Positions 56,618 through 64,000 of a stretch of 64,000 nt of DNA are shown here, piece after piece. The first letter of the stretch is position 1, and each line of letters begins with the position of its first letter. The notes beneath the pieces were generated by a model. The model was given only the letters and a program-made list of their open reading frames with translations, searched no databases and was not told where the DNA came from. Origin of the DNA: Nitrospira sp. (GTDB lineage Bacteria; Nitrospirota; Nitrospiria; Nitrospirales; UBA8639); the NCBI GenBank assembly GCA_024760505.1, contig CP058931.1, positions 3,110,001 to 3,174,000 of the forward strand. Reading direction: 5' to 3'. The translations under genes and the position numbers were made by a program.

Positions 56618-58252
56618 TCAAGGAACGGACGGTTTGGTCAAATCATTATTCACTCCGTTATTGACCACATTCACATCGATGCCACCGGCGGGCGGCGGTT
56701 TGTCGAGATCGACATATTGGAACGTATCGAATGGTTGGATCTCTTCGTCCGAAGGCAATTGGTTGCGGTTCCAGCCTCCCCCGAGCGCGCGCACGAGCGC
56801 AACCGAAGCTCTTAGCAGTTCGGCCTTGATAGCCACCAAGTCGATACGCGCCTCGAGTGTGGCGACCTGCGCATAGATGAGTTCAAGGCTGGAGGCCAAC
56901 CCGCCGCGATAAAGCTCCGTAGTCAGATTTTGCGTCTTGAGCGTGGCTCCGACTGCGGCGCTTTGCCGATTGGCCGCCAGGGTCAGCCGGTTGGTCAGGC
57001 TCAAATTGTTTTCGACTTCCCGAAAGGCGTTCAGCACGGTTGCACGGTAGCGATCTTCCGTTTCGCGATAGGCCGACCAGGCCTGCTGCAATTGGGCGCG
57101 GCGATATCCACCCTGGAAGAGCGGCAGCGAAACAGTGGACCCGTAGGACCAAAAACTACTGGCGAGCTTGATCAGACTGAAACCGGTATCTTCGAACCCG
57201 CCGCCGGCCGAGAACCGCACATCGGGGAAAAAAGCCGCGCGGGCGATTCCGATGACGCGATTCGCCTGTGCCATCCGCCGCTCCATACCGGCAATGTCGG
57301 GCCGCCGCTCCAGCAAGGTGGAAGGGATGGTTCTGGGAATAGCGAAATTTTCTACTCGAAGGTCATCTACCGGTTCGATCGTGAAGCTGCTCGGCGTCAT
57401 GTTGACGAGAATGGCGATCGCCTGTTCCGTCACTTGGCGTTGGCCTTGAATCCGGGCTAATTTCGTCTCCGTACTGAACAGCAGGGATTCGACGCGGGCG
57501 ACGTCCAGCGCGGATGCGATCGCGCCGGCGAACTGAGCATTGACGAGGTTGAGCACGTTTCTATAGAGATCGATCGATTGCGTATAGATCGCCGTCTGCG
57601 CGTCGAATCCGCGGAGTGTAAAATAGTTCGCCCCAATTTCCGCCTGCAGGCTGAGTCGCGCCAGGCCATAGTCCGCAGCTCGCTCCTCGGCCCGGTAAAG
57701 TTCGGCCCGCGTGGCATTGCGAAGTGCGGACCAAAAATCGGGCTCCCAGGACGCGAGACCCCCGGTGGAAACGGACACTTCCCGGTTGTCTTCGCCGAGG
57801 CCGCGAAACAGACTATTGTCGGATTGCCTATTGTTCGAGGCACCGAACCCCAGACCGGCGTGAGGAATGTACTGCGATCGGGCCCGCATCATCATATCGC
57901 GAGCCTGAACGAATCGTTCTGCGGCGGCCTGCAGGTCCGGATTGGCTGCCATGGCCTGTTCTTCAAGACTATTCAGAATTGGATCGTTAAAAAGTTTCCA
58001 CCAATCCGGGCGTAATTCATCATCCGACGGCTTCGCCTCGACGAAGGGACTTGCCCCTTTCCAGGAGGCCGGGACGACGTATTGCGGCGGTTCATAGCTG
58101 GGCGCCAAATCGACGGCCGGGAACCAATTGCAAGCCGGTAAATTGAGTGTCAACAGAAACAAGCTGCAGCGCCACGCACGGGACAGAAAGATACGCCATC
58201 CATTCAGTCTCAGAGGGAAACGGTCGCTCATTATGGATATCGCGACTCTCAT
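56618..58252 (-). CDS. RND efflux outer-membrane lipoprotein, NodT family (system B)
   Basis: TolC-like channel of 544 residues, a paralogue of the system A channel with long shared blocks (ASPFVEA-PSDDELR-DWW, SWEPDFWSALRNATR, LERRPDIAGMERRMAQANRVIGIARAAFFPD, ALGGGWNRNQLPSDEEIQPFDTFQYVDLDKPPPAGGIDVN). The lipobox is LPAC near residue 42. The ATG at 58252 has AAAGGAAC about 9 bases upstream and overlaps the adaptor stop as ATGA. The 3' coding sequence and stop region also match system A closely at the DNA level. Confidence 0.9.
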   Translation of the reverse strand: MRVAISIMSDRFPLRLNGWRIFLSRAWRCSLFLLTLNLPACNWFPAVDLAPSYEPPQYVVPASWKGASPFVEAKPSDDELRPDWWKLFNDPILNSLEEQAMAANPDLQAAAERFVQARDMMMRARSQYIPHAGLGFGASNNRQSDNSLFRGLGEDNREVSVSTGGLASWEPDFWSALRNATRAELYRAEERAADYGLARLSLQAEIGANYFTLRGFDAQTAIYTQSIDLYRNVLNLVNAQFAGAIASALDVARVESLLFSTETKLARIQGQRQVTEQAIAILVNMTPSSFTIEPVDDLRVENFAIPRTIPSTLLERRPDIAGMERRMAQANRVIGIARAAFFPDVRFSAGGGFEDTGFSLIKLASSFWSYGSTVSLPLFQGGYRRAQLQQAWSAYRETEDRYRATVLNAFREVENNLSLTNRLTLAANRQSAAVGATLKTQNLTTELYRGGLASSLELIYAQVATLEARIDLVAIKAELLRASVALVRALGGGWNRNQLPSDEEIQPFDTFQYVDLDKPPPAGGIDVNVVNNGVNNDLTKPSVP

Positions 58253-59532
58253 GGTGAAGTGTGTTCCTTTGATGTCGGAGACTCGTTCGGCGCCGGCGCG
58301 CCTGTTGGCAGCGGTCCGCCGGTTGGCGCGGGCGCGTCGGTCGGCGCGGGTGCGTAGGTATTAGTGAGGTCATAACCGGGTGCCGGCGTCACGATGCGCA
58401 CCGTATCTCCTTCCAGCAACGCGGCGCTCGGATTGTTCACGATGCGATCGGTTGTGGAAACCCCCTCTGCCACTTCGACGGCGTTATCGAGGAGTTTGCT
58501 CACGGTAATGGGGTTGAAGTGCACACGGTTGTCCTCCGCCACCACAGCCACTTGCGTGCCGTGCTCCTGAAATACCAACGCGGTGGATGGAATCGTGAAC
58601 ACTTTCCGGTCAACCGGCGCCGTGAGGTGTACCTGGGCGTACGAGCCCGGCCAGAGAGCCCTGTCCTCGTTTTCGATTGTGAAGACGGTAATCGCGGTAC
58701 GTGTGCTGACGTCGAATCCACGTGCGACGGTCAGGAATTTGGCGGTGAAATGACGATCGGGCAATTGTGGAACTGTCACGTCGGCCGTAAGTCCTGGCTG
58801 GAGGAAGGGCCCGAACGACTCCGGCACGGAGACAAAGAGGCGCAGCAGACTCACGTCGGCCACGGTAAAGAGATTGCTGACCGAGCCGGGGGAACTGATT
58901 GTCCCTTCCTTATTGACGTAGTCGCCGACATTGATGTTGCGGACGGTTACCACTCCGTCATAGGGTGCGACAATGGTTTTGAACCGAATGAGGGCCTCGA
59001 AGTTCCTGACGTTCTGCTCCGCTGCTCTGACCTTTGCCAATTCGGCTTTCGCTTCGGCCACCTTCACAGAAATCGACTGCTCGGAGACCGCATGGTTTTT
59101 GCGCAGTGCCAGCCAGCGCTTGGCTGTGATTTCGGCGAGGGAATAGATGGCGCGCACCGACTCCAGATCGGCTTTGGCTTGGTGATATTGGGCGTCGAGA
59201 GCGGGCGCGTTGATTTCGGCGAGGATATCGCCTTTTTTCACCAGCGCGCCGTAGTCCTTGTACCACATCTTCACATAGCCGGAGACCTGCGCATAGATCG
59301 GAGCCTGAAACCAAGCCTCAACAGTGCCGGGGAGCGTAATGGTCTCGGTCGGCGGTACCGGCTTTGCACGGATGACCGCCACGGTGGGGACGGCGTTTTC
59401 GTGCGTCTGCTGGCGTAGCAAAGAGGCGTCGCTTTTGCTCTCATAAACCCGATAGCTGAGGTAGAAGATACACAGGAGGGCCCCTGAAATCATTACGAGC
59501 CTTCCACGCAGGATCTTACTCATTGTATGCAT
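58249..59532 (-). CDS. RND efflux periplasmic adaptor, HlyD/MFP family (system B)
   Basis: Membrane fusion protein of 427 residues with the same layout as the system A adaptor: anchor helix (VMISGALLCIFYLSYRVYE), YAQVSGYVKMWYKDYGALVKKGDILAEI, a helical hairpin, FKTIVAPYDGVVTVRNINVGDYV and beta domains. The start is ATG 59532 or 59523; both overlap the pump fragment upstream. The C-terminus carries four six-residue Pro repeats (APAPTD, APAPTG, GPLPTG, APAPNE) from 18-base units, unlike the 27-base units of the paralogue. Confidence 0.9.
   Translation of the reverse strand: MHTMSKILRGRLVMISGALLCIFYLSYRVYESKSDASLLRQQTHENAVPTVAVIRAKPVPPTETITLPGTVEAWFQAPIYAQVSGYVKMWYKDYGALVKKGDILAEINAPALDAQYHQAKADLESVRAIYSLAEITAKRWLALRKNHAVSEQSISVKVAEAKAELAKVRAAEQNVRNFEALIRFKTIVAPYDGVVTVRNINVGDYVNKEGTISSPGSVSNLFTVADVSLLRLFVSVPESFGPFLQPGLTADVTVPQLPDRHFTAKFLTVARGFDVSTRTAITVFTIENEDRALWPGSYAQVHLTAPVDRKVFTIPSTALVFQEHGTQVAVVAEDNRVHFNPITVSKLLDNAVEVAEGVSTTDRIVNNPSAALLEGDTVRIVTPAPGYDLTNTYAPAPTDAPAPTGGPLPTGAPAPNESPTSKEHTSP
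58286..58357. repeat. Four 18-bp tandem repeats in adaptor B 3' end
   Basis: Units at 58286, 58304, 58322 and 58340, each 18 bases, share the core TNGGCGCNGG-GCG. They code for the Ala/Pro/Thr repeats at the C-terminus of the system B adaptor. Confidence 0.7.
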
Positions 59533-61225
59533 GGTCCTTCTGGCGAGCCGCTCGCCTGTTATAGATCATCGCGTAAACGCAGGGCACAAACAGTAGGGTA
59601 AAGACGGTGGCAACGAGCAAGCCGCCGATGACGGCGCGTCCCAGAGGCGCATTCGTGGAATACCCTGTCGCCATGGGGACCATCCCGAAAATCATGGCCG
59701 AGGCCGTCATGAGCACGGGTCGAAAGCGGGTTACTCCGGCTTCCATCGCGGCCTGCAAAGCATCGCCATGCTCCTTGAGCCTGTCGCGTGCATAGGACAC
59801 GACAAGGATTGAATTGGCGGTTGCTGTGCCCATGGTCATAATGGCGCCCGTCAGGGCGGGCTCCGAAAGCCGCGTGTGGGTCAGGAACAATGCCCACGCA
59901 ATGCCCGCCAGCGCGCCGGGGAGGGCTGTAATAATGATGAAAGGATCCAGCCAGGATTGGAAGTTGACGACAATCAGCAGATAGATCAGCACGACCGCAG
60001 CGAGGAGTCCGAAGATCAGCTCGAAATATGCATCGTGCATCAGTGATGCCTGCCCGTGGATTTCAAGCTCAGCGGTCCGTGGCTTCTCATTCTCCATGCT
60101 TTTGGCGACCTTTTGGACATCCTCCAACACGCCGCCGAGGTCCCGTCCTTCGGCGGATATATAGATGTTGAACAGCGGCATAATGTTCCCGTGTGTGATC
60201 ACGCCCGGCGTACCCGTTGCAGTAATGTCGGCCAAATTGCCGAGGAGCTGCACTTCCTGCCCCTCCGGATCTTTCGAGTCGTTCGCGGACTCGACCGGGA
60301 TAGTCTTGAGACTGTTGACACTGTTGATTTGTGGCTGTGGCGTATAGACATTAATCAGGTACGACATGCCGGTACTGGGATCGAGCCAATAGATCTGGTC
60401 GGTTTGTTGGCTCCCGGCGGTCGTCATGAGCAGGTTGTCGGCCATTTCCTTGAGGGACCTGTTGACCCCGAGTCCAAACGTGCGATTGCCTTCGACCATG
60501 AGGGTCGGCGTGCGCATCGTCTGCTGGATCACCACGTCTGCGGCACCAGGAATCTCGCGAAATTTGCCCACCAATTTACGGGCGAACTCATAGTTGGGGT
60601 ACATGTCCGGGCCGTTGATTTGCACATCGATCGGCGCAGGCGCCCCAAAATTGAGAATTTTTGCAGTCAGATCGGACGGTTGGAAGGTGAATTCGGTTCC
60701 GGGATACCGATCCCGCAAGCCCTTGCGGAGAATTCGCCGATAGTCCCAGACCGGGGATTTTTCATCATTCAAGAGGATCGTCAAGTCACAATCCTGGGAG
60801 CCGATCGTTGGCGTTGGAATGAAGGCGAGATTATGCGGTCCGACCGGCAGGCCGCAATTACTGACGATGTTTTCAACTTTACCGGGCAACAACTCCTGGA
60901 TGCTGTTGGAGACCAGAGTGGCAATGCGTCCTGACACCTCAATGCGCGTTCCGAGCGGCGCCCGCATATGCATCGTCATGACGCTCGACCTGATCTCGGG
61001 AAAATAATCCCGCCCGAGGAAGAAAAAGAGGGACATGGAAGCCACGGCGATGGCCAGAGAGGTCGCGACGAAGGCCTGCCGGTTGGCGATCACCTGTTCG
61101 AGTAGCGCACTATAGCGGCCGCGGAACCGGTTGAAGCCGCGTTCGAACCCGTTTTGAAAGCGGACGAAGAGGTTCGCCGATGATTCTGTGCCGGACTCCC
61201 CGTGGGGTTCATGCGGCTGCGACAT
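59516..61225 (-). CDS. RND pump, C-terminal half as separate ORF (system B)
   Basis: A 569-residue product equal to the second half of an RND pump: cytoplasmic linker (SSANLFVRFQNGFERGFNRFRGRY), TM7, periplasmic loop (PLGTRIEVSGRIATLVS, GLPVGPHNLAFIPTPTIGSQDCDL) and TM8-12 (GTATANSILVVSYARDRL, GRAVIGGLLVATVFTLLFVP). Its ATG lies inside the end of the N-terminal ORF (17-base overlap) and is preceded by AAGGAT at good spacing. Alignment with system A shows a net loss of about two bases in the linker, DHHASQP having become DHH plus SQP in another frame. Confidence 0.85.
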   Translation of the reverse strand: MSQPHEPHGESGTESSANLFVRFQNGFERGFNRFRGRYSALLEQVIANRQAFVATSLAIAVASMSLFFFLGRDYFPEIRSSVMTMHMRAPLGTRIEVSGRIATLVSNSIQELLPGKVENIVSNCGLPVGPHNLAFIPTPTIGSQDCDLTILLNDEKSPVWDYRRILRKGLRDRYPGTEFTFQPSDLTAKILNFGAPAPIDVQINGPDMYPNYEFARKLVGKFREIPGAADVVIQQTMRTPTLMVEGNRTFGLGVNRSLKEMADNLLMTTAGSQQTDQIYWLDPSTGMSYLINVYTPQPQINSVNSLKTIPVESANDSKDPEGQEVQLLGNLADITATGTPGVITHGNIMPLFNIYISAEGRDLGGVLEDVQKVAKSMENEKPRTAELEIHGQASLMHDAYFELIFGLLAAVVLIYLLIVVNFQSWLDPFIIITALPGALAGIAWALFLTHTRLSEPALTGAIMTMGTATANSILVVSYARDRLKEHGDALQAAMEAGVTRFRPVLMTASAMIFGMVPMATGYSTNAPLGRAVIGGLLVATVFTLLFVPCVYAMIYNRRAARQKDHAYNE

Positions 61226-62714
61226 GGTGATCCTTCAGCATATATTTCGCCATGGTCGGCACCAGTGTGCGTGATAAGACGAAGGAGGCGAGCATCGCGA
61301 TGATGACCGCCTCCGCCATGGGTTTGAACAAGTAGCCGGCGACGCCGCCAAGCTCGAAGAGCGGGAGCCAGACGATGGCGATGCAGAGGGTGGCGACGAG
61401 GGTCGGGACGACGATCTCGTTTGCGGCGTCGATGATGGCCTGTTCGAGGGGTTTACCCATTTCGATATGGCGATCGATATTCTCGATCATCACGGTCGCA
61501 TCGTCGACCAGAATGCCGACGGCCAGCGCCAATCCCCCCAAGGTCATGACGTTGATCGTCTCTTCGAGCAGATGCAGACCAATGATGGCGGTCAGAATAG
61601 ACAACGGGATGGAGGTCCAGACAATGACCGTGGCCCGCCATGAACCAAGCAGCAACAGGACGATGATGCCGACCAGCCCACCGGCCATGAGCATTTCATG
61701 CAAGACATCCGAAATCGAATCTTTCACGAAAGTCGAGGCATCGTCGATGAGCTTGATCTCTACCCCCTCCGGAGAAACCTGCTCGGCGCGGGGGATCATC
61801 TTCTTGATCCCATCGACGACGTCAAGGGTCGAGGCTTCGGTACTCTTCATCGCGACGAGGATGACGGTCTGTTTGCCCTTCACCAGTACCGCGTTTTGTT
61901 GCACACGCCCCATGAGGCGCACCGTGGCCACGTCGCGCAGGTAGACGAATGCGTTGCCTTCACGCTTGATGGGGAAATCGGCGAAATCCTCAATCTTCAA
62001 CGGTGAGGCGTTTGTCAGGACGATCCAGTCGGTTTCCTTGATCTTGATGTCGCCGGAAGGTAGCACGAGGTATTGCTGCATGAGTGCTTTGTGAATGTCC
62101 GCCGGAGTGAGTTGACGGGCGAGCAATTTCTGCTGATCGAGGTTGACCATGACCTGCATATCCTGGCCGCCGTATGGGTGTGGCAGGACGATCCCCGGTA
62201 CCGTCACCAGCAGGGGGCGGATTCGCATGTAGACGAGATTATACAGCTCTGCCGGAGTCATGTGATCGGAACTGATTTGGAGCATGGCCACCGGTATAGA
62301 GGATGGTGCGAGACGCATGACCATGGGCGGCGAAATATCGGGTGGGAGCGCATTGACGACGTTCTGTGCAATACCCACGATATCCGCTTCAGCCCTGCCC
62401 ACGTCGACGCCATCCTGAAGGAAAATATTTGTGATGCTGCTGCCGAAGTACGAGTGGCTATGGATATACTTGATGCCTTCCACCGTCGATGTCAGGAAGC
62501 GTTCGAACAAATACGTGATGCGCCCTTCTACCTGCTGTGGCAGCATGCCGGAATAGATCCAGACCACAGAGGTGACGGGGATCGTGATATCCGGAAAGAT
62601 GTCGGTCGGCATGTGGCGCACCGTCATCACCCCCAAGAGCACAATGAGGATGGTCATAACCACGAAAGTGTACGGGCGTCGCAAGGCAATGAGGACGATC
62701 TGATTCATGCACAA
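61209..62714 (-). CDS. RND pump, N-terminal half as separate ORF (system B)
   Basis: A 501-residue product equal to the first half of an RND pump: TM1, the first periplasmic loop (FPDITIPVTSVVWIYSGMLPQ, LPPDISPPMVMRL, VPGIVLPHPYGGQDMQVMV) and TM2-6 with the relay acids in GILVDDATVMIENI and the ending LVPTMAKYMLKDHHVAAA. It stops in the cytoplasmic linker right after TM6. With the ORF at 59516 it adds up to a complete RND pump in two polypeptides. It may be a recent frameshift or a working split pump; every conserved motif of the half is intact. Confidence 0.88.
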   Translation of the reverse strand: MCMNQIVLIALRRPYTFVVMTILIVLLGVMTVRHMPTDIFPDITIPVTSVVWIYSGMLPQQVEGRITYLFERFLTSTVEGIKYIHSHSYFGSSITNIFLQDGVDVGRAEADIVGIAQNVVNALPPDISPPMVMRLAPSSIPVAMLQISSDHMTPAELYNLVYMRIRPLLVTVPGIVLPHPYGGQDMQVMVNLDQQKLLARQLTPADIHKALMQQYLVLPSGDIKIKETDWIVLTNASPLKIEDFADFPIKREGNAFVYLRDVATVRLMGRVQQNAVLVKGKQTVILVAMKSTEASTLDVVDGIKKMIPRAEQVSPEGVEIKLIDDASTFVKDSISDVLHEMLMAGGLVGIIVLLLLGSWRATVIVWTSIPLSILTAIIGLHLLEETINVMTLGGLALAVGILVDDATVMIENIDRHIEMGKPLEQAIIDAANEIVVPTLVATLCIAIVWLPLFELGGVAGYLFKPMAEAVIIAMLASFVLSRTLVPTMAKYMLKDHHVAAA

Positions 62715-63471
62715 AGCCTCCCAAAAACAGGTTGAGTTTCTGTCATGTTAAACATCATTGAGCTAAACGACCTTTCTGGTTTCTGTGATCCGGGTATCAT
62801 CCACTGATCAAAATATTCCCTCTAGCGCAAAGCAAAATCCCTACCAAATTGAATTGCCTCGATAGCACAGGTCAGTCACGGCAGCATGCGCGCACGTTTT
62901 CGTCGCCATCAGCTCTACATCGAAATTTTTGAACAGCACTGGTTGAAGAATGCGGAGTGGTTTTTGCACTGAGCGCAATGTGCGGAATCTCACATAGTAG
63001 AACGCTCCCCATAGGGGATTAGAGTAAACAACACAGAGATTTCTTTAAAAAATTTAAGGTGAACAGGTTTTCTTTATTCCATTCTCTGGATCCGACAGTG
63101 GGTATTGATTTTGCTATTACTCAAAGTTAGTTCAATCAGCTATTGAGAAAGTCGAAAGGTATGCTAACGAGCTGAGATGTTCTGTTGGTGCCTAACCGTT
63201 GGAGGGTAATAGGGCGATTAGATTTATTGGAATTGCATACTTCATGGACGCATGACGTCAGAATGGCGGCTGATAGAGCATTGAAGTTGATAGTGGATGG
63301 GCAACTAGCCGGTGTCAGAGATGGGCCCAAGATACATGGAGGGGCCATATAGGCATGGAAACGCACACGCAAAAATCATCCCTCCAGATCTCTCTGATTG
63401 AGAATTAATTCAGCCTCATTTATTCATTCTATGGTAAGACCCCTGATGAGAGGGTTAGAAAGTGGAGAATT
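62715..63471. other. Upstream region of efflux system B and of modA
   Basis: About 760 bases between divergent genes. 62832-62885 is related to 55798-55851 before system A. An inverted repeat sits at 62964-62978. The 78-codon minus-strand frame at 63136-63372 is not supported by start context or domain. Confidence 0.45.
62964..62978. promoter_or_regulatory. Inverted-repeat candidate operator upstream of system B
   Basis: TTGCACTGAGCGCAA is an imperfect 15-base palindrome (outer TTGC and GCAA) about 250 bases upstream of the pump ATG, in the block that is related to the system A upstream region. Confidence 0.3.
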
Positions 63472-64000
63472 ATGATGAGAAGTCGGAAACTTGGTATAGC
63501 GATAGTCCTGCTAGGGAGCATCTTCGGTGTCGTAGCAACTGGAGCGACTGTTCAGGCTGAAACTCTGACGATTGGGGCTGCTCCAAGCTTGAGGTCGGCA
63601 TTACAGGAAATTGTGCCGATGTTTGAGAAAGAATATGGTGCGGCCGTAAAGGTCGTGTACGGTCCGTCGCAAACAATGCGCAAACAAATTGAACAGGGCG
63701 CGGCGATTGATGTGTTCCTTCCTGCGGCGGTAGAGGAAGTTGAAAAACTCCAACACAAGGGGCTGACCCTCAACGGAGGGCCTCGAATTTATGCACAGAC
63801 CAGTCTCGTACTTGTTATGTCGGCGACCTCACGCGTCATGCCGGTCGCCTTTCACGAGGCTCAGCCTAATGGAGCCACCCGCATGGTCTTGGGAAATCCA
63901 AAAACTTCGTCGTTGGGGGAAATCACGGTCCGGGCACTCACTAAACTGGATCCTGCGTATAAGAGTCGGTTCAAGCTTCTCCAAGCCGAGCACGCTGGGG
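63472..64000 (+). CDS. modA: Molybdate-binding periplasmic protein ModA (3' truncated by window edge)
   Basis: Substrate-binding protein of a molybdate ABC transporter; 176 codons are visible, open to the right edge. A signal peptide (KLGIAIVLLGSIFGVVATGATVQA) is followed by ETLTIGAAPSLRSALQEIVPMFEKEYG, the ModA N-terminal pattern, then YGPSQTMRKQIEQGAAIDVFLPA and MVLGNPKTSSLG. The usual ModA AAASL is AAPSL here. Adjacent ATGs at 63472 and 63475 follow GGAG. Being open-ended, it needs the neighbouring sequence for modB and modC. Confidence 0.85.
   Translation, partial: MMRSRKLGIAIVLLGSIFGVVATGATVQAETLTIGAAPSLRSALQEIVPMFEKEYGAAVKVVYGPSQTMRKQIEQGAAIDVFLPAAVEEVEKLQHKGLTLNGGPRIYAQTSLVLVMSATSRVMPVAFHEAQPNGATRMVLGNPKTSSLGEITVRALTKLDPAYKSRFKLLQAEHAG

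Noticed and set aside
58519..60934. Long plus-strand open frames (about 290-300 codons each) antisense to adaptor B and the pump
   Set aside because: The opposite strand carries unmistakable MFP and RND motifs; these frames are composition artefacts.
1..64000. tRNA, rRNA, CRISPR arrays and intact insertion sequences
   Set aside because: No T-loop motifs, repeat-spacer arrays or transposase motifs were recognised on either strand by eye.

Overview
The window looks like a chromosome segment of a Gram-negative, autotroph-type bacterium, most likely of the Nitrospirota (Nitrospira-like). This is inferred from the combination of a complete glycogen/trehalose set (treY, treZ, glgB, glgC, glgX, malQ), paired YtxH-type and DUF2934 stress proteins, DegP proteases, NodT-type lipoprotein efflux channels, and an intergenic palindromic repeat with GTTNAAAAAAG ends of a kind I recall from Nitrospira genomes. 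No rRNA, tRNA, CRISPR array or intact insertion sequence was seen.

Region 1 (1-11.5 kb) is housekeeping: a 5'-truncated class I fructose-1,6-bisphosphatase, a PIN-TRAM membrane protein, ispD, ispF, cysE and a class I aldolase on the plus strand, then gdhA, truA and a cell-wall amidase on the minus strand, followed by a NYN RNase-like protein, TatD, a PAP2 phosphatase and a CDF metal exporter.

Region 2 (11.6-27 kb) is a storage-carbon and stress block. A minus-strand run (LapA-like protein, glgC, treY, an 85-aa membrane protein, a YtxH protein) stands back to back with glgB; treZ, glgX, a second YtxH protein, a DUF2934 protein and malQ follow. Together they branch and debranch alpha-glucan and turn its ends into trehalose. 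No glycogen synthase (glgA) is in the window. Region 3 (27-37 kb) is an envelope block: an MscS-like channel, a membrane-less MgtE paralogue overlapping a full MgtE, a CBS-domain protein, and two DegP proteases flanking a lipoprotein and two small membrane-anchored proteins.

Region 4 (37.2-49 kb) is visibly GC-richer, with long antisense open frames. It carries acetolactate synthase, alpha-glucan phosphorylase, phosphoglucose isomerase with the C-terminal stub of a transaldolase before it, a HAD hydrolase, cytochrome bd oxidase (cydAB) and soluble transhydrogenase (sthA). It reads as a module for burning glycogen at low oxygen. Region 5 (49.6-62.7 kb) holds two tandem, diverged copies of an RND-MFP-OMF tripartite efflux operon. 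In the upstream copy the RND pump is split exactly at the linker between its two six-helix halves, and the downstream half has its own start codon and Shine-Dalgarno-like sequence. The window ends inside a modA-like molybdate-binding protein gene that runs off the right edge.
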